Shown: positions 57,034 through 64,000 of the stretch, piece after piece | Layout of the letters: each line of letters starts with the position of its first letter | How positions within the stretch are numbered: the first letter of the stretch is position 1 | Assembly (NCBI GenBank): GCA_937773555.1 | Contig: CALJVT010000002.1 | Coordinates: forward strand, 184,501-248,500 | Direction of reading: 5' to 3' | Length of the DNA stretch: 64,000 bases | DNA from: an uncultured Pseudomonadales bacterium | Lineage (GTDB): Bacteria; Pseudomonadota; Gammaproteobacteria; Pseudomonadales; Balneatricaceae | Made by a program: the position numbers and the translations under genes | The notes under the pieces: generated by a model | Databases searched by the model: none | Told to the model about the DNA's origin: nothing | What the model saw: the letters and a program-made list of their open reading frames with translations, nothing else

Positions 57034-57939
57034 CTAATGGCTTAAAAAGATCACCCCGCTACCAATCACTACTAGTGCAGCACCTAGCCATGCGCCACGG
57101 CTAGGGCGCTGTCCGGTGATGAACCAGATTACTGGTAATATGAGCACTGGCGTTATGGCTGATAAGGTCATCACAATGCCCACTTCACCTGCACCCAACG
57201 CGTAAACTAGTAAAGTCATACCCAGCACCAAGCCCAAGGTTGCACTAGAAATAGTACGCCATATAAACGCTGGTGTGGGTGCTGCATTAGCTTTGGCCCA
57301 CGCAAAAGGCAGGGCGCGCACAAGCAATAATACTAATGCTGCAAATCCTACTCTAATGGCCGAAGCCGCAATAGGGTCTGCACCCGCCAGTACTACTGGT
57401 TTAGCCAATACTGCCCCGGCGGCTTGGCCAAATGCGGCAGTGAGCCCAAGTAAAATGCCAAAGCCGAGGTGGCCGCTGACTTTTTCTAAGCGATGCTGAC
57501 CACCTGCTTTACGCCCCCACCAGACCGCGTTTACTACGCCCGCTAGAATTAGTCCACAGCCAATCAAGAGATTAGCACTGAGGGTTTCTCCTAGCCAAAT
57601 AAAACCCATACCCGCAGCCATAGGCGCGCTAGTGGCAAATAGTACTGAATTACGCCTGGGGCCAATGCGTTTTAATGCTTGCATCAAGGCGGTATCGCCA
57701 ACCACAATGCCCACTAAGCTTGAGCCTATAAGAGCGCCCATGGCGTTATTTGGTATACTGGACCATAAGCCCATAAAACTACTGATGGCAATAAGCACTG
57801 TACCAGCAAACACTACTCTGTAGCGGTTAAACGCCACAGCACCAAAGTGGTGAACGCCAGGGGCAGCTAAAATAGCAGTGAAGGTCCAACACACCGCTGC
57901 AGCTAATGCGGCTAGCTCAGCGACAGGTAAATTACTCAT
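57034..57939 (-). CDS. EamA/DMT family transporter
   Basis: A 301-residue protein with ten hydrophobic helices arranged as two EamA (drug/metabolite transporter) repeats; the second starts near residue 155 (LGFGILLGLTAAFGQAAGAVL). Typical pieces are FAATSAPMAAGMGFIWLGE-like SAPMAAGMGFIWLGETLSAN and ALGAGEVGIVMTLSAITPV. The substrate is unknown; members export amino acids, metabolites or drugs. Single gene on the minus strand between gshA and nrdR. Confidence 0.85.
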   Translation of the reverse strand: MSNLPVAELAALAAAVCWTFTAILAAPGVHHFGAVAFNRYRVVFAGTVLIAISSFMGLWSSIPNNAMGALIGSSLVGIVVGDTALMQALKRIGPRRNSVLFATSAPMAAGMGFIWLGETLSANLLIGCGLILAGVVNAVWWGRKAGGQHRLEKVSGHLGFGILLGLTAAFGQAAGAVLAKPVVLAGADPIAASAIRVGFAALVLLLVRALPFAWAKANAAPTPAFIWRTISSATLGLVLGMTLLVYALGAGEVGIVMTLSAITPVLILPVIWFITGQRPSRGAWLGAALVVIGSGVIFLSH

Positions 57940-58103
57940 GTTACTCCCTTAAACTTTAGCAGAGCGCAAGAATAGCAGTTCTTGGCTAAAAATCCATTAT
58001 ATTAGGTGCCCTTTGGGCTGCATTAGCCCACTGGCCCAAAAGTAAATATTAAGGCTATAATGCCCTATATCACTGTCTTCTCAGACTATTAACAGAGACA
58101 CCT

Positions 58104-58568
58104 ATGTATTGCCCTTTTTGTAGTAACCCAGAAACCAAAGTTATCGATTCACGTCTAGTGGGTGACGGGGAGCAAATTCGTCGCAGGCGTGAATGTTTAA
58201 CCTGTAATGAGCGTTTTACCACCTTTGAAGCGGCGGAACTAATGATGCCTCGAGTGGTGAAACAAGATGGCACACGCCAACCCTTTGATGAAGAAAAATT
58301 ACGTGCAGGCATCTTGCGGTCATTGGAAAAACGGCCTGTTAGTATCGAAGCTATTGAGGCGAGTATTAACCGAATTAAACACGCTCTTCGTGCTGGTGGA
58401 GAGCGAGAAGTTGGCACGCAGCTAGTGGGAGAGGCAGTAATGGTAGAGTTGCGTCAGTTAGATGAAGTTGCCTACGTGCGCTTTGCTTCAGTATATCGTA
58501 GTTTTAAAGACCTTAACGAATTTCGTGCCGAGATTGAACGGCTTGAGCAAGAGCATCAAGGTAACTAA
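58104..58568 (+). CDS. nrdR: Transcriptional repressor NrdR
   Basis: NrdR represses ribonucleotide reductase operons when dATP is high. The 154-residue protein has the N-terminal zinc ribbon ([15 protein letters not shown] and [16 protein letters not shown]) and an ATP-cone domain ([20 protein letters not shown]). It is the first gene of the nrdR-ribD-ribBX-ribH-nusB-thiL-pgpA row and overlaps ribD by one base. Confidence 0.97.
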   Translation: MYCPFCSNPETKVIDSRLVGDGEQIRRRRECLTCNERFTTFEAAELMMPRVVKQDGTRQPFDEEKLRAGILRSLEKRPVSIEAIEASINRIKHALRAGGEREVGTQLVGEAVMVELRQLDEVAYVRFASVYRSFKDLNEFRAEIERLEQEHQGN

Positions 58569-59707
58569 TGACCGAACAATTCACCCATGATCAATTTATG
58601 GCTTTGGCCTTAAAGCAAGCCAGCTATGGTCAGCTAATCGCTCGGCCAAATCCAGCGGTTGGGTGTGTTTTAGTAAAAGACAATAAAGTGGTGGGTGCTG
58701 GGTTTACCCAAGAAGCTGGTGGCCCCCATGCCGAAGTGATGGCAATGCGAGCTGCAGGTGACCTTGCAGTAGGTTCGACAGCCTACGTAACCTTGGAGCC
58801 TTGCAGTCATTATGGTCGTACACCTCCATGCAGCTTAAGCCTTATAGAGGCTGGCGTGAGCTGTTTAGTCTACGGTTGCCAAGACCCAAACCCCCAAGTT
58901 TCTGGGCAAGGTTTGGCCCAGCTGCGTGCTGCCAACGTAGAAGTGGTTGGCCCTGTTATGCAGGCAGAGTGTGAAATGTCTAACGTTGGATTTTTGCAAC
59001 GCATGGGCACTTTTAAACCCTATGTTATTAATAAGATGGCCATGAGTTTAGATGGCCGGACAGCAATGGAGTCTGGTGAAAGTCAATGGATTACTAGTGC
59101 GGAATCGAGGGCCCAGGTACACCTATTACGAGCACAAAGCTGTGCAGTAATTACGGGCATTGGGTCAGTGCTACGAGATGACCCTAGTATGAATGTGCGG
59201 GCTGACGAACTCGCGCTAGCGGGGGTGCCCCAGGCCACAATTGATCGCATCCAACAGCCTCTGCGAGTGGTGTTAGATAGCCAGTTGCGTCTGCCAGTTA
59301 GTGCAAGATTAGTGCAGCAAAATGGCCCAGTGCTTGTCGTGACATGTGTGGTGGACCCAAAGCAGCATCAAAGCTTAGTGAGTGCCGGTGCAGAGGTAGT
59401 GGTTTGTGCTGCAGATGATAATGGTAAAGTGGATTTGGCAGCAGTGTTGGCGTTACTGGGTCAGCGTGACTGTAATCAAGTGCTGGTAGAGGCCGGGGCA
59501 GGCTTAAGTGGCGCTTTTCTTCAGGCTGGGCTCACAGATCATTTAGTGGTGTTTATGGCGCCTAAGCTATTGGGCAATAAGGCCAAAGGGCTATTTAACC
59601 TACCCCTAGAAAAAATGGCTCAAGCCCATGACCTTGATATTAAACAGATCTCACAAGTGGGGTGTGATTGGCGTATCGATGCTGCCCCAAAACGCCCCGA
59701 TAACTAG
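58568..59707 (+). CDS. ribD: Bifunctional riboflavin deaminase/reductase RibD
   Basis: RibD carries out the second and third steps of riboflavin synthesis. The N-terminal cytidine-deaminase-like domain has the zinc ligands in GGPHAEVMA and EPCSHYGRTPPC; the C-terminal reductase domain has KMAMSLDGRTA, SQWITSAESR and VEAGAGLSGAFL. Length is 379 residues (E. coli 367). Its start overlaps the nrdR stop. In relatives the next gene is ribE (riboflavin synthase), but here only 91 bases and a hairpin lie before ribBX. Confidence 0.96.
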   Translation: MTEQFTHDQFMALALKQASYGQLIARPNPAVGCVLVKDNKVVGAGFTQEAGGPHAEVMAMRAAGDLAVGSTAYVTLEPCSHYGRTPPCSLSLIEAGVSCLVYGCQDPNPQVSGQGLAQLRAANVEVVGPVMQAECEMSNVGFLQRMGTFKPYVINKMAMSLDGRTAMESGESQWITSAESRAQVHLLRAQSCAVITGIGSVLRDDPSMNVRADELALAGVPQATIDRIQQPLRVVLDSQLRLPVSARLVQQNGPVLVVTCVVDPKQHQSLVSAGAEVVVCAADDNGKVDLAAVLALLGQRDCNQVLVEAGAGLSGAFLQAGLTDHLVVFMAPKLLGNKAKGLFNLPLEKMAQAHDLDIKQISQVGCDWRIDAAPKRPDN

Positions 59708-59746
59708 CCACTGCCAACGAAATCTGGCACAATAGCTCGCTAAATT

Positions 59747-59773
59747 GCCTACCCACAGCTTCTTTGGGTAGGC
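59747..59773 (+). other. Stem-loop between ribD and ribBX
   Basis: GCCTACCCA (59747-59755) and TGGGTAGGC (59765-59773) form a perfect 9-bp stem with a nine-base loop, 25 bases before the ribBX start. The bases after it (CTTGTATTT) are only weakly T-rich, so it is a poor terminator. It is far too short to be an FMN riboswitch. Confidence 0.55.
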
Positions 59774-59798
59774 CTTGTATTTAAGCATGGGTTATCAC

Positions 59799-60926
59799 AT
59801 GAACATGAACACCTCAGTCGAACTCATCGAAGACCTACGACAAGGCAAAATGATCATCCTGATGGATGATGAAGATCGTGAAAACGAAGGTGACCTTGTT
59901 ATGGTGGCGGAGCAGGTTCGGCCAGAAGATATTAACTTTATGGCCAAGCATGCCCGTGGTCTTATTTGCCTCACTTTATCTCGAGAGCATTGTGAAAAAC
60001 TTGATTTGCCCTTGATGGTTAAGAGTAACGGCGCTGCCTACGAAACCAACTTTACTGTGTCTATTGAAGCTGCCGAAGGGGTGACCACAGGTATTTCTGC
60101 TGCAGACCGAGCGTATACTATACGCACAGCGGTGGCAGGAGATGTTAAGCCAGAAGACATTGTTCAACCCGGGCATGTATTTCCATTAATGGCAAAAGAA
60201 GGTGGTGTATTAACCCGTGCAGGTCATACAGAAGCAGGGTGCGATTTAGCTCGTCTTGCTGGCTATAGCCCAGCAGCCACTATTGTTGAAATTATGAACG
60301 ATGATGGCACTATGGCACGCCGTGATGACTTGATGAAATTCGCAGTGGAACATGATTTAAAAATTGGTACTATTGCAGATCTAATTCACTTTCGTAATTT
60401 AAATGAAAAGACTATTACCAAAGTGAGCCACCATACTCTGCCTACTCGCCATGGAGAGTTTAGCCTGCACACATACGAAGACAGTATTTACGGTGGAACT
60501 CATGTTGCACTGACCATGGGTAACATTACGCCACAAGACTCTACTATTGTTCGGGTGCACATGGCCGATGTGTTGCGAGACCTAGTGGGTGCAGTGCCGT
60601 CTACACCCAAGTGGACCATTGATTCTTGCCTTGAGCGTATTGCCGAAGAGGGCCAAGGTGTTTTAGTGTTGTTGGGTCAAGCTGATGATCGTAATCTACA
60701 GGGCAGCATAGATGCTTTTTTTGAAACGGCTGTTCCTAAGCAGTTCAACACAGACGGCTCTGGTGCATACTTAAATGTAGGAACTGGGTCACAAATTTTA
60801 CGGGACTTAGGGGTTGGTAAAATGCGTCTTTTGAGCCAAGAAATGAAATTCAATGCCATTTCTGGTTTTGATTTAGAAATTGAAGAATACATCGACTGCA
60901 ACCAACAAGTGGCTGCTGCACGATAA
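59799..60926 (+). CDS. ribB: 3,4-dihydroxy-2-butanone-4-phosphate synthase with degenerate GTP cyclohydrolase II domain (RibBX type)
   Basis: The N-terminal RibB domain makes the four-carbon precursor of riboflavin: MDDEDRENEGDLVMVAE, ARGLICLTL, TGISAADRAYTI and RAGHTEAGCDLARLAG are all intact. The C-terminal half has the RibA fold, but where RibA has its zinc motif (cysteines of HSECLTGD and SLRCDCG) this protein reads VRVHMADVLRDLVGAVPS, so the cyclohydrolase activity is surely lost. This is the RibBX variant known in Proteobacteria. From ATG 59799 it has 375 residues; earlier in-frame starts (TTG 59775, ATG 59787) have no better ribosome site. A true ribA must be elsewhere. Confidence 0.92.
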   Translation: MNMNTSVELIEDLRQGKMIILMDDEDRENEGDLVMVAEQVRPEDINFMAKHARGLICLTLSREHCEKLDLPLMVKSNGAAYETNFTVSIEAAEGVTTGISAADRAYTIRTAVAGDVKPEDIVQPGHVFPLMAKEGGVLTRAGHTEAGCDLARLAGYSPAATIVEIMNDDGTMARRDDLMKFAVEHDLKIGTIADLIHFRNLNEKTITKVSHHTLPTRHGEFSLHTYEDSIYGGTHVALTMGNITPQDSTIVRVHMADVLRDLVGAVPSTPKWTIDSCLERIAEEGQGVLVLLGQADDRNLQGSIDAFFETAVPKQFNTDGSGAYLNVGTGSQILRDLGVGKMRLLSQEMKFNAISGFDLEIEEYIDCNQQVAAAR

Positions 60927-60941
60927 TTGTAAGGAAAATAT

Positions 60942-61415
60942 ATGTCTGTAACACACATTGAAGGTCGTTTTAACGATGCCAATGGCCACTACACTCTTGT
61001 TGTTGGCCGTTTTAATGCATTTGTAGTAGAGAGCCTTGTTGAAGGCGCTCTAGACACGCTAAAGCGCCATGGTGTTGACGCGGATAAGATCCGTGTTGTG
61101 CGAGTGCCTGGTGCTTTTGAAATCCCACTTGTGGCGCAAAAGATTGCCCAACAAGGCAAGGATGACGCGATTATTGCCCTTGGTGCAGTGATCCGTGGCG
61201 GCACGCCTCATTTTGAATACGTGTCGGGTGAAGCCTCTTCTGGTATTTCCAAGGTAGGTATGGATCACGGTATCCCGGTTGCAAACGGTGTATTAACGGT
61301 TAACTCTATAGAGCAAGCTATTGAGCGCTGTGGCACAAAAGCCGGTAACAAAGGCGAAGAGGCGGCCATGTCTGCTCTTGAAATGGTTAGCTTGTTACGT
61401 CAGTTAGAGGCATAA
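60942..61415 (+). CDS. ribH: 6,7-dimethyl-8-ribityllumazine synthase
   Basis: RibH condenses the pyrimidine and four-carbon precursors into lumazine, forming a 60- or 10-subunit shell. The 157-residue protein has [46 protein letters not shown] with the catalytic His region, and [18 protein letters not shown]. It is 15 bases after ribBX and directly abuts nusB (TAAATG). Confidence 0.97.
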   Translation: MSVTHIEGRFNDANGHYTLVVGRFNAFVVESLVEGALDTLKRHGVDADKIRVVRVPGAFEIPLVAQKIAQQGKDDAIIALGAVIRGGTPHFEYVSGEASSGISKVGMDHGIPVANGVLTVNSIEQAIERCGTKAGNKGEEAAMSALEMVSLLRQLEA

Positions 61416-61877
61416 ATGAGCGCAAATAAAGGTCGTCCAGACCGTCGTCGTGCAGCCAGAGAATTAGCTCTCCAGGCTTTGTATCAAATGCATATGAGTG
61501 GTGCGAGCGCTGTGGATGTGCAGGCTGAATTTTTAGTTGACCAAGACTTTAAACATGCAGACAAACGCATGTTTGGTCAACTTTTGCGTGGTGTTGCCGC
61601 ACAACGAGAAAGCCTTGATGTAATGATTGAAGAATTCTTAGATCGTAAGCTAAGCGACTTAGACCCAATTGAGCTTAACGTATTGCGTATGGGCGCTTAT
61701 GAATTAAGTGATTCAGTGACGGTGCCTTACCGTGTTGTCATCAACGAATGCATTGAGCTGGGTAAAGTATTTGGCGCCACCGATGGGCACAAGTACGTTA
61801 ACAGTATTTTAGACAAGGTTGCACTAAACCATCGTTCGGTAGAAATTGCCGCAAAACAAAATACTAGCGCTCGCTAG
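61416..61877 (+). CDS. nusB: Transcription antitermination factor NusB
   Basis: NusB with NusE (S10) binds boxA RNA and supports antitermination at rRNA operons. The 153-residue helical protein shows RRAARELALQALYQ, DPIELNVLRMGAYEL and PYRVVINECIELGKVFGATDGHKYVNSILDKVA. Its ATG directly follows the ribH stop; thiL begins 9 bases after its stop. ribH-nusB is a fixed pair in Gammaproteobacteria. Confidence 0.97.
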   Translation: MSANKGRPDRRRAARELALQALYQMHMSGASAVDVQAEFLVDQDFKHADKRMFGQLLRGVAAQRESLDVMIEEFLDRKLSDLDPIELNVLRMGAYELSDSVTVPYRVVINECIELGKVFGATDGHKYVNSILDKVALNHRSVEIAAKQNTSAR

Positions 61878-61886
61878 TTACAGTCT

Positions 61887-62843
61887 ATGACGACCATGGG
61901 CGAATTTGATCTAATCAAACGCTACTTTAACCGCCCAGAACTTCGACCTGGGCTGCCTATGGCCCTTGGTCCAGGAGATGATTGTGCTTTACTCCAAATC
62001 CCCTTTAAACACCAATTAGCCATTAGCAGCGACACCTTTGTCTCGGGCGTGCACTTTTTTGCCGATATGGCTGCTAATCAAATAGCACAGCGGTGTTTGG
62101 CTGCCAGTGTTAGCGACCTAGCCGCAATGGGAGCTACCCCTGCGTGGTTCAATCTGTGCATCACTATGCCTAGTGCAAATACATTGTGGGTTAACAGTTT
62201 TAGTGAAGGTTTGGCTGCCCAAGCCCAGTCATGTGCTATTAGTTTAGCCGGTGGTGATACCACCAAAGGGCCGTTAAGTATCAGTATCCATGCGATGGGT
62301 TATGTACCTGTTGGCCAGGCGATAACCCGCAGTGGTGCTCAAATAGGCGACGTTATTATGGTGTCTGGTACCTTGGGTGACTCAGCAGCTGGGTTGCAGT
62401 TGATGCAGAGGCAACGTAGTGGCGCAGATCCTTTGAGTAAGCGGTATTGGAACCCAACTCCCCGCATAGCTCTTGGTCAGTGGTTAAGGCGCAAGGCAAC
62501 GGCCTGCTTAGATATCTCAGATGGTCTAGTGCAGGACTTAGGTCATATTCTTACAGCCAGTGGTTGTGGTGCAGATCTAAATACACAAAATTTGCCCTTG
62601 TCTGATGAATTGCTTGCCCATGTCTCAGTAAGTCAGGCACGTGACTATGCGCTTAGTGGGGGAGAGGATTTTGAGCTTTGCTTTACCTTACCAGCGTGTC
62701 TTATCGACGACGCACAAGCCTACTCAAAGTCCCAGAGTATTCCTCTTACAGTAATTGGCCATACCAGTGCTGAGTTGGGTTGTAGGGTCTGGCATGGCGA
62801 CGAAGGCCCGTTTACGCCCCCTCAAGGCTACCAACATTTTTAA
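61887..62843 (+). CDS. thiL: Thiamine-monophosphate kinase
   Basis: ThiL phosphorylates thiamine monophosphate to the active cofactor thiamine diphosphate. The 318-residue protein (E. coli 325) has GEFDLIKRYF, GPGDDCALL, SSDTFVSGVHF-like AISSDTFVSGVHFF, VSDLAAMGATPAW, LAGGDTTKGPLSI, CLDISDGLVQDLGHI and ALSGGEDFELCF. A second ATG three codons in (61896) is possible, but the E. coli protein also has three extra residues at this end. Confidence 0.95.
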   Translation: MTTMGEFDLIKRYFNRPELRPGLPMALGPGDDCALLQIPFKHQLAISSDTFVSGVHFFADMAANQIAQRCLAASVSDLAAMGATPAWFNLCITMPSANTLWVNSFSEGLAAQAQSCAISLAGGDTTKGPLSISIHAMGYVPVGQAITRSGAQIGDVIMVSGTLGDSAAGLQLMQRQRSGADPLSKRYWNPTPRIALGQWLRRKATACLDISDGLVQDLGHILTASGCGADLNTQNLPLSDELLAHVSVSQARDYALSGGEDFELCFTLPACLIDDAQAYSKSQSIPLTVIGHTSAELGCRVWHGDEGPFTPPQGYQHF

Positions 62844-62854
62844 GGAATTGCGCC

Positions 62855-63331
62855 ATGAAAGCAGTTAATGTAAAACCCAATTGGTTAAACCCAGTGCACT
62901 TGTTAGCTTTTGGTTTTGGCAGTGGTGCTGCACCAAAAGCCCCAGGTACCTTTGGTACTATAGCTGCCGTTTTATTTTATTGGCCCTTATCGCAATTAAG
63001 TTTGGATTACTATTTACTGATGATTCTAGTCACCAGTGTCATGGGTATTTATCTATGTGGTAAAACAGCAGAAGATTTAGGTGTGCATGATCATGGTGGC
63101 ATTGTTTGGGATGAGTTTGTAGGTTTTTGGATCACCATGATCGCAGCACCAGTAGGCTGGATATGGGTGTTAGTTGGGTTTGTGCTGTTTCGTTTTTTCG
63201 ACATTATTAAGCCATGGCCTATCAGTTGGATAGACAAAAAAATATCAGGTGGCCTTGGCATCATGCTAGACGATGTGATTGCTGGGGTAATGGCAGCCTT
63301 GGTTCTACAAGGCTTGGCGTGGTGGCTTTAA
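62855..63331 (+). CDS. pgpA: Phosphatidylglycerophosphatase A
   Basis: PgpA removes the phosphate from phosphatidylglycerophosphate to give phosphatidylglycerol. The 158-residue membrane protein has FGFGSGAAPKAPGTFGTIAAV, the acidic motif VWDEFVGFWITM, FRFFDIIKPWPISWID and GLGIMLDDVIAGVMAAL. It follows thiL by 11 bases and its end overlaps the end of dsbB on the other strand by 4 bases. Confidence 0.95.
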   Translation: MKAVNVKPNWLNPVHLLAFGFGSGAAPKAPGTFGTIAAVLFYWPLSQLSLDYYLLMILVTSVMGIYLCGKTAEDLGVHDHGGIVWDEFVGFWITMIAAPVGWIWVLVGFVLFRFFDIIKPWPISWIDKKISGGLGIMLDDVIAGVMAALVLQGLAWWL

Positions 63332-63834
63332 ACCAGTAAAATTTTTGTACGAACTATGGTCAAGCGTAAGCAATAAAGTGCTAGCATAGCAAATAATACC
63401 AAGCTCCACCCCGCAATGGATAACCCTAAAAAGCTCCACTGTACTTCTGCACAAGACCCTGAACCTTTAATCATGGTGATTAAAACTTCGGTAAATGGAA
63501 ATGCATCAACCATATAGCTAAAGCCTGGGCCACAAGCGGGAACCAGATCTGCTGGCAGGCTTTGTAAGTAAAGTTGGCGAGTTGCGAGCGCCATGCCCAC
63601 TAAACTAAGTACAAAAAGTAAAAAACCGTAACGCTTGTGACCACCAAAATAGGGGTTATGCAAGGCTGCCATCATGAAAACAAAGGCAATGGCCAAGTAG
63701 ACGAAACGTTGACTCATGCATAGCATGCATGGGTCTAAGCCCATGGCAAATTCCATATATAAAGCAACTCCTAAGACTGCCGCACAAGCGACTAAGCCAA
63801 GGATAAACTCCCCTCGGAAACCAGCGTATTTCAT
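63328..63834 (-). CDS. dsbB: Disulfide bond formation protein DsbB
   Basis: DsbB reoxidises periplasmic DsbA and passes the electrons to quinones. The 168-residue protein has four membrane helices and the two periplasmic cysteine pairs: Cys36/Cys39 in PCMLCMSQR, and Cys101 (PACGPG) with Cys128 (GSCAEVQWSFLGLS). The partner dsbA is not in the window. Converges with pgpA, overlapping its stop by 4 bases. Confidence 0.94.
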   Translation of the reverse strand: MKYAGFRGEFILGLVACAAVLGVALYMEFAMGLDPCMLCMSQRFVYLAIAFVFMMAALHNPYFGGHKRYGFLLFVLSLVGMALATRQLYLQSLPADLVPACGPGFSYMVDAFPFTEVLITMIKGSGSCAEVQWSFLGLSIAGWSLVLFAMLALYCLRLTIVRTKILLV

Positions 63835-64000
63835 GATGATTCGTCAACTCTTGTTATGTTGCAGCCGATCCTAAGTTATTCTCTAATGTTTTCCAAAGCT
63901 ACTTCAGATGAATACACTTTAATCTTCAACAAGTTTAATAAGTTAATATACAAGATAAATAGGAATCATTAAACCCTACACACTTTTAAGCGCTATAAAT
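63835..64000. other. A/T-rich tail with no gene recognised
   Basis: The last 166 bases are upstream of dsbB and A/T-rich. I see no reading frame with a ribosome binding site, no terminator and no clear promoter. They may hold the dsbB promoter. Confidence 0.5.

Noticed and set aside
57940-59798. FMN riboswitch for the rib genes
   Set aside because: No RFN-type conserved blocks before nrdR, ribD or ribBX; the ribD-ribBX hairpin is much too short.

Overview
The window is a continuous stretch of chromosome from a Gammaproteobacterium, most likely a marine member of the Oceanospirillales/Pseudomonadales side. Support comes from gene order (rsmG-parA-parB-atpIBEFHAGDC-glmU-glmS; hslR-hslO-pckA; nrdR-ribD-ribBX-ribH-nusB-thiL-pgpA), from protein similarity recalled from known families, and from marine-type genes such as a trimethylamine monooxygenase and a DctPQM TRAP transporter. 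G+C looks moderate by eye. I see no tRNA, rRNA, CRISPR array, insertion sequence or prophage gene.

Layout. 1-12915: origin-proximal housekeeping block, with rsmG (cut by the left edge), parAB, the complete F1Fo ATP synthase operon behind a near-consensus sigma-70 promoter, then glmU-glmS. 13012-22533: an unknown membrane protein, a CHASE-domain histidine kinase without a partner regulator, a PuuR-like repressor, and a divergent polyamine-catabolism cluster (glutamylpolyamine synthetase and oxidase on the minus strand; hydrolase, second synthetase and aminotransferase on the plus strand). 22633-26323: a truncated DUF2141 remnant, a HAMP-repeat membrane receptor with no output domain, a YczE-type membrane protein and an MFS permease. 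26445-33099: a complete C4-dicarboxylate TRAP system (dctM, dctQ, dctP) with its two-component system (dctD, dctB), a sigma-54 promoter, a 22-bp palindrome and an internal terminator. 33326-40317: ammonium transporter plus a 56-residue membrane protein, malate dehydrogenase, a fumarylacetoacetate-hydrolase family enzyme, trimethylamine monooxygenase and a FixL/FixJ-like pair. 40375-64000: housekeeping genes (radC, rpmBG, rimJ, radA, hemB, yheS, FKBP isomerase, trxB, hslR, hslO, pckA, tex, gshA, nrdR, rib cluster, nusB, thiL, pgpA, dsbB).

Together the accessory genes describe a cell that uses small nitrogen-rich marine organics. Polyamines are gamma-glutamylated and oxidised, trimethylamine is oxidised to its N-oxide, ammonium is imported, and C4-dicarboxylates enter through a sigma-54-controlled TRAP transporter and can feed malate dehydrogenase and PEP carboxykinase.

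The most interesting non-coding signal is at about 47750-47922. It has six GGA motifs within 81 bases, two of them in hairpin loops and one nearly matching the CsrA/RsmA binding consensus, followed by a strong terminator. This looks like an unannotated Csr/Rsm-type regulatory RNA. Other notable points are the sigma-54 promoter and palindrome before dctP, a GAFTDA variant in DctD, the absence of ribE from the rib cluster together with a degenerate RibA half in RibBX, and the pairing of tmm with a soluble PAS kinase system.
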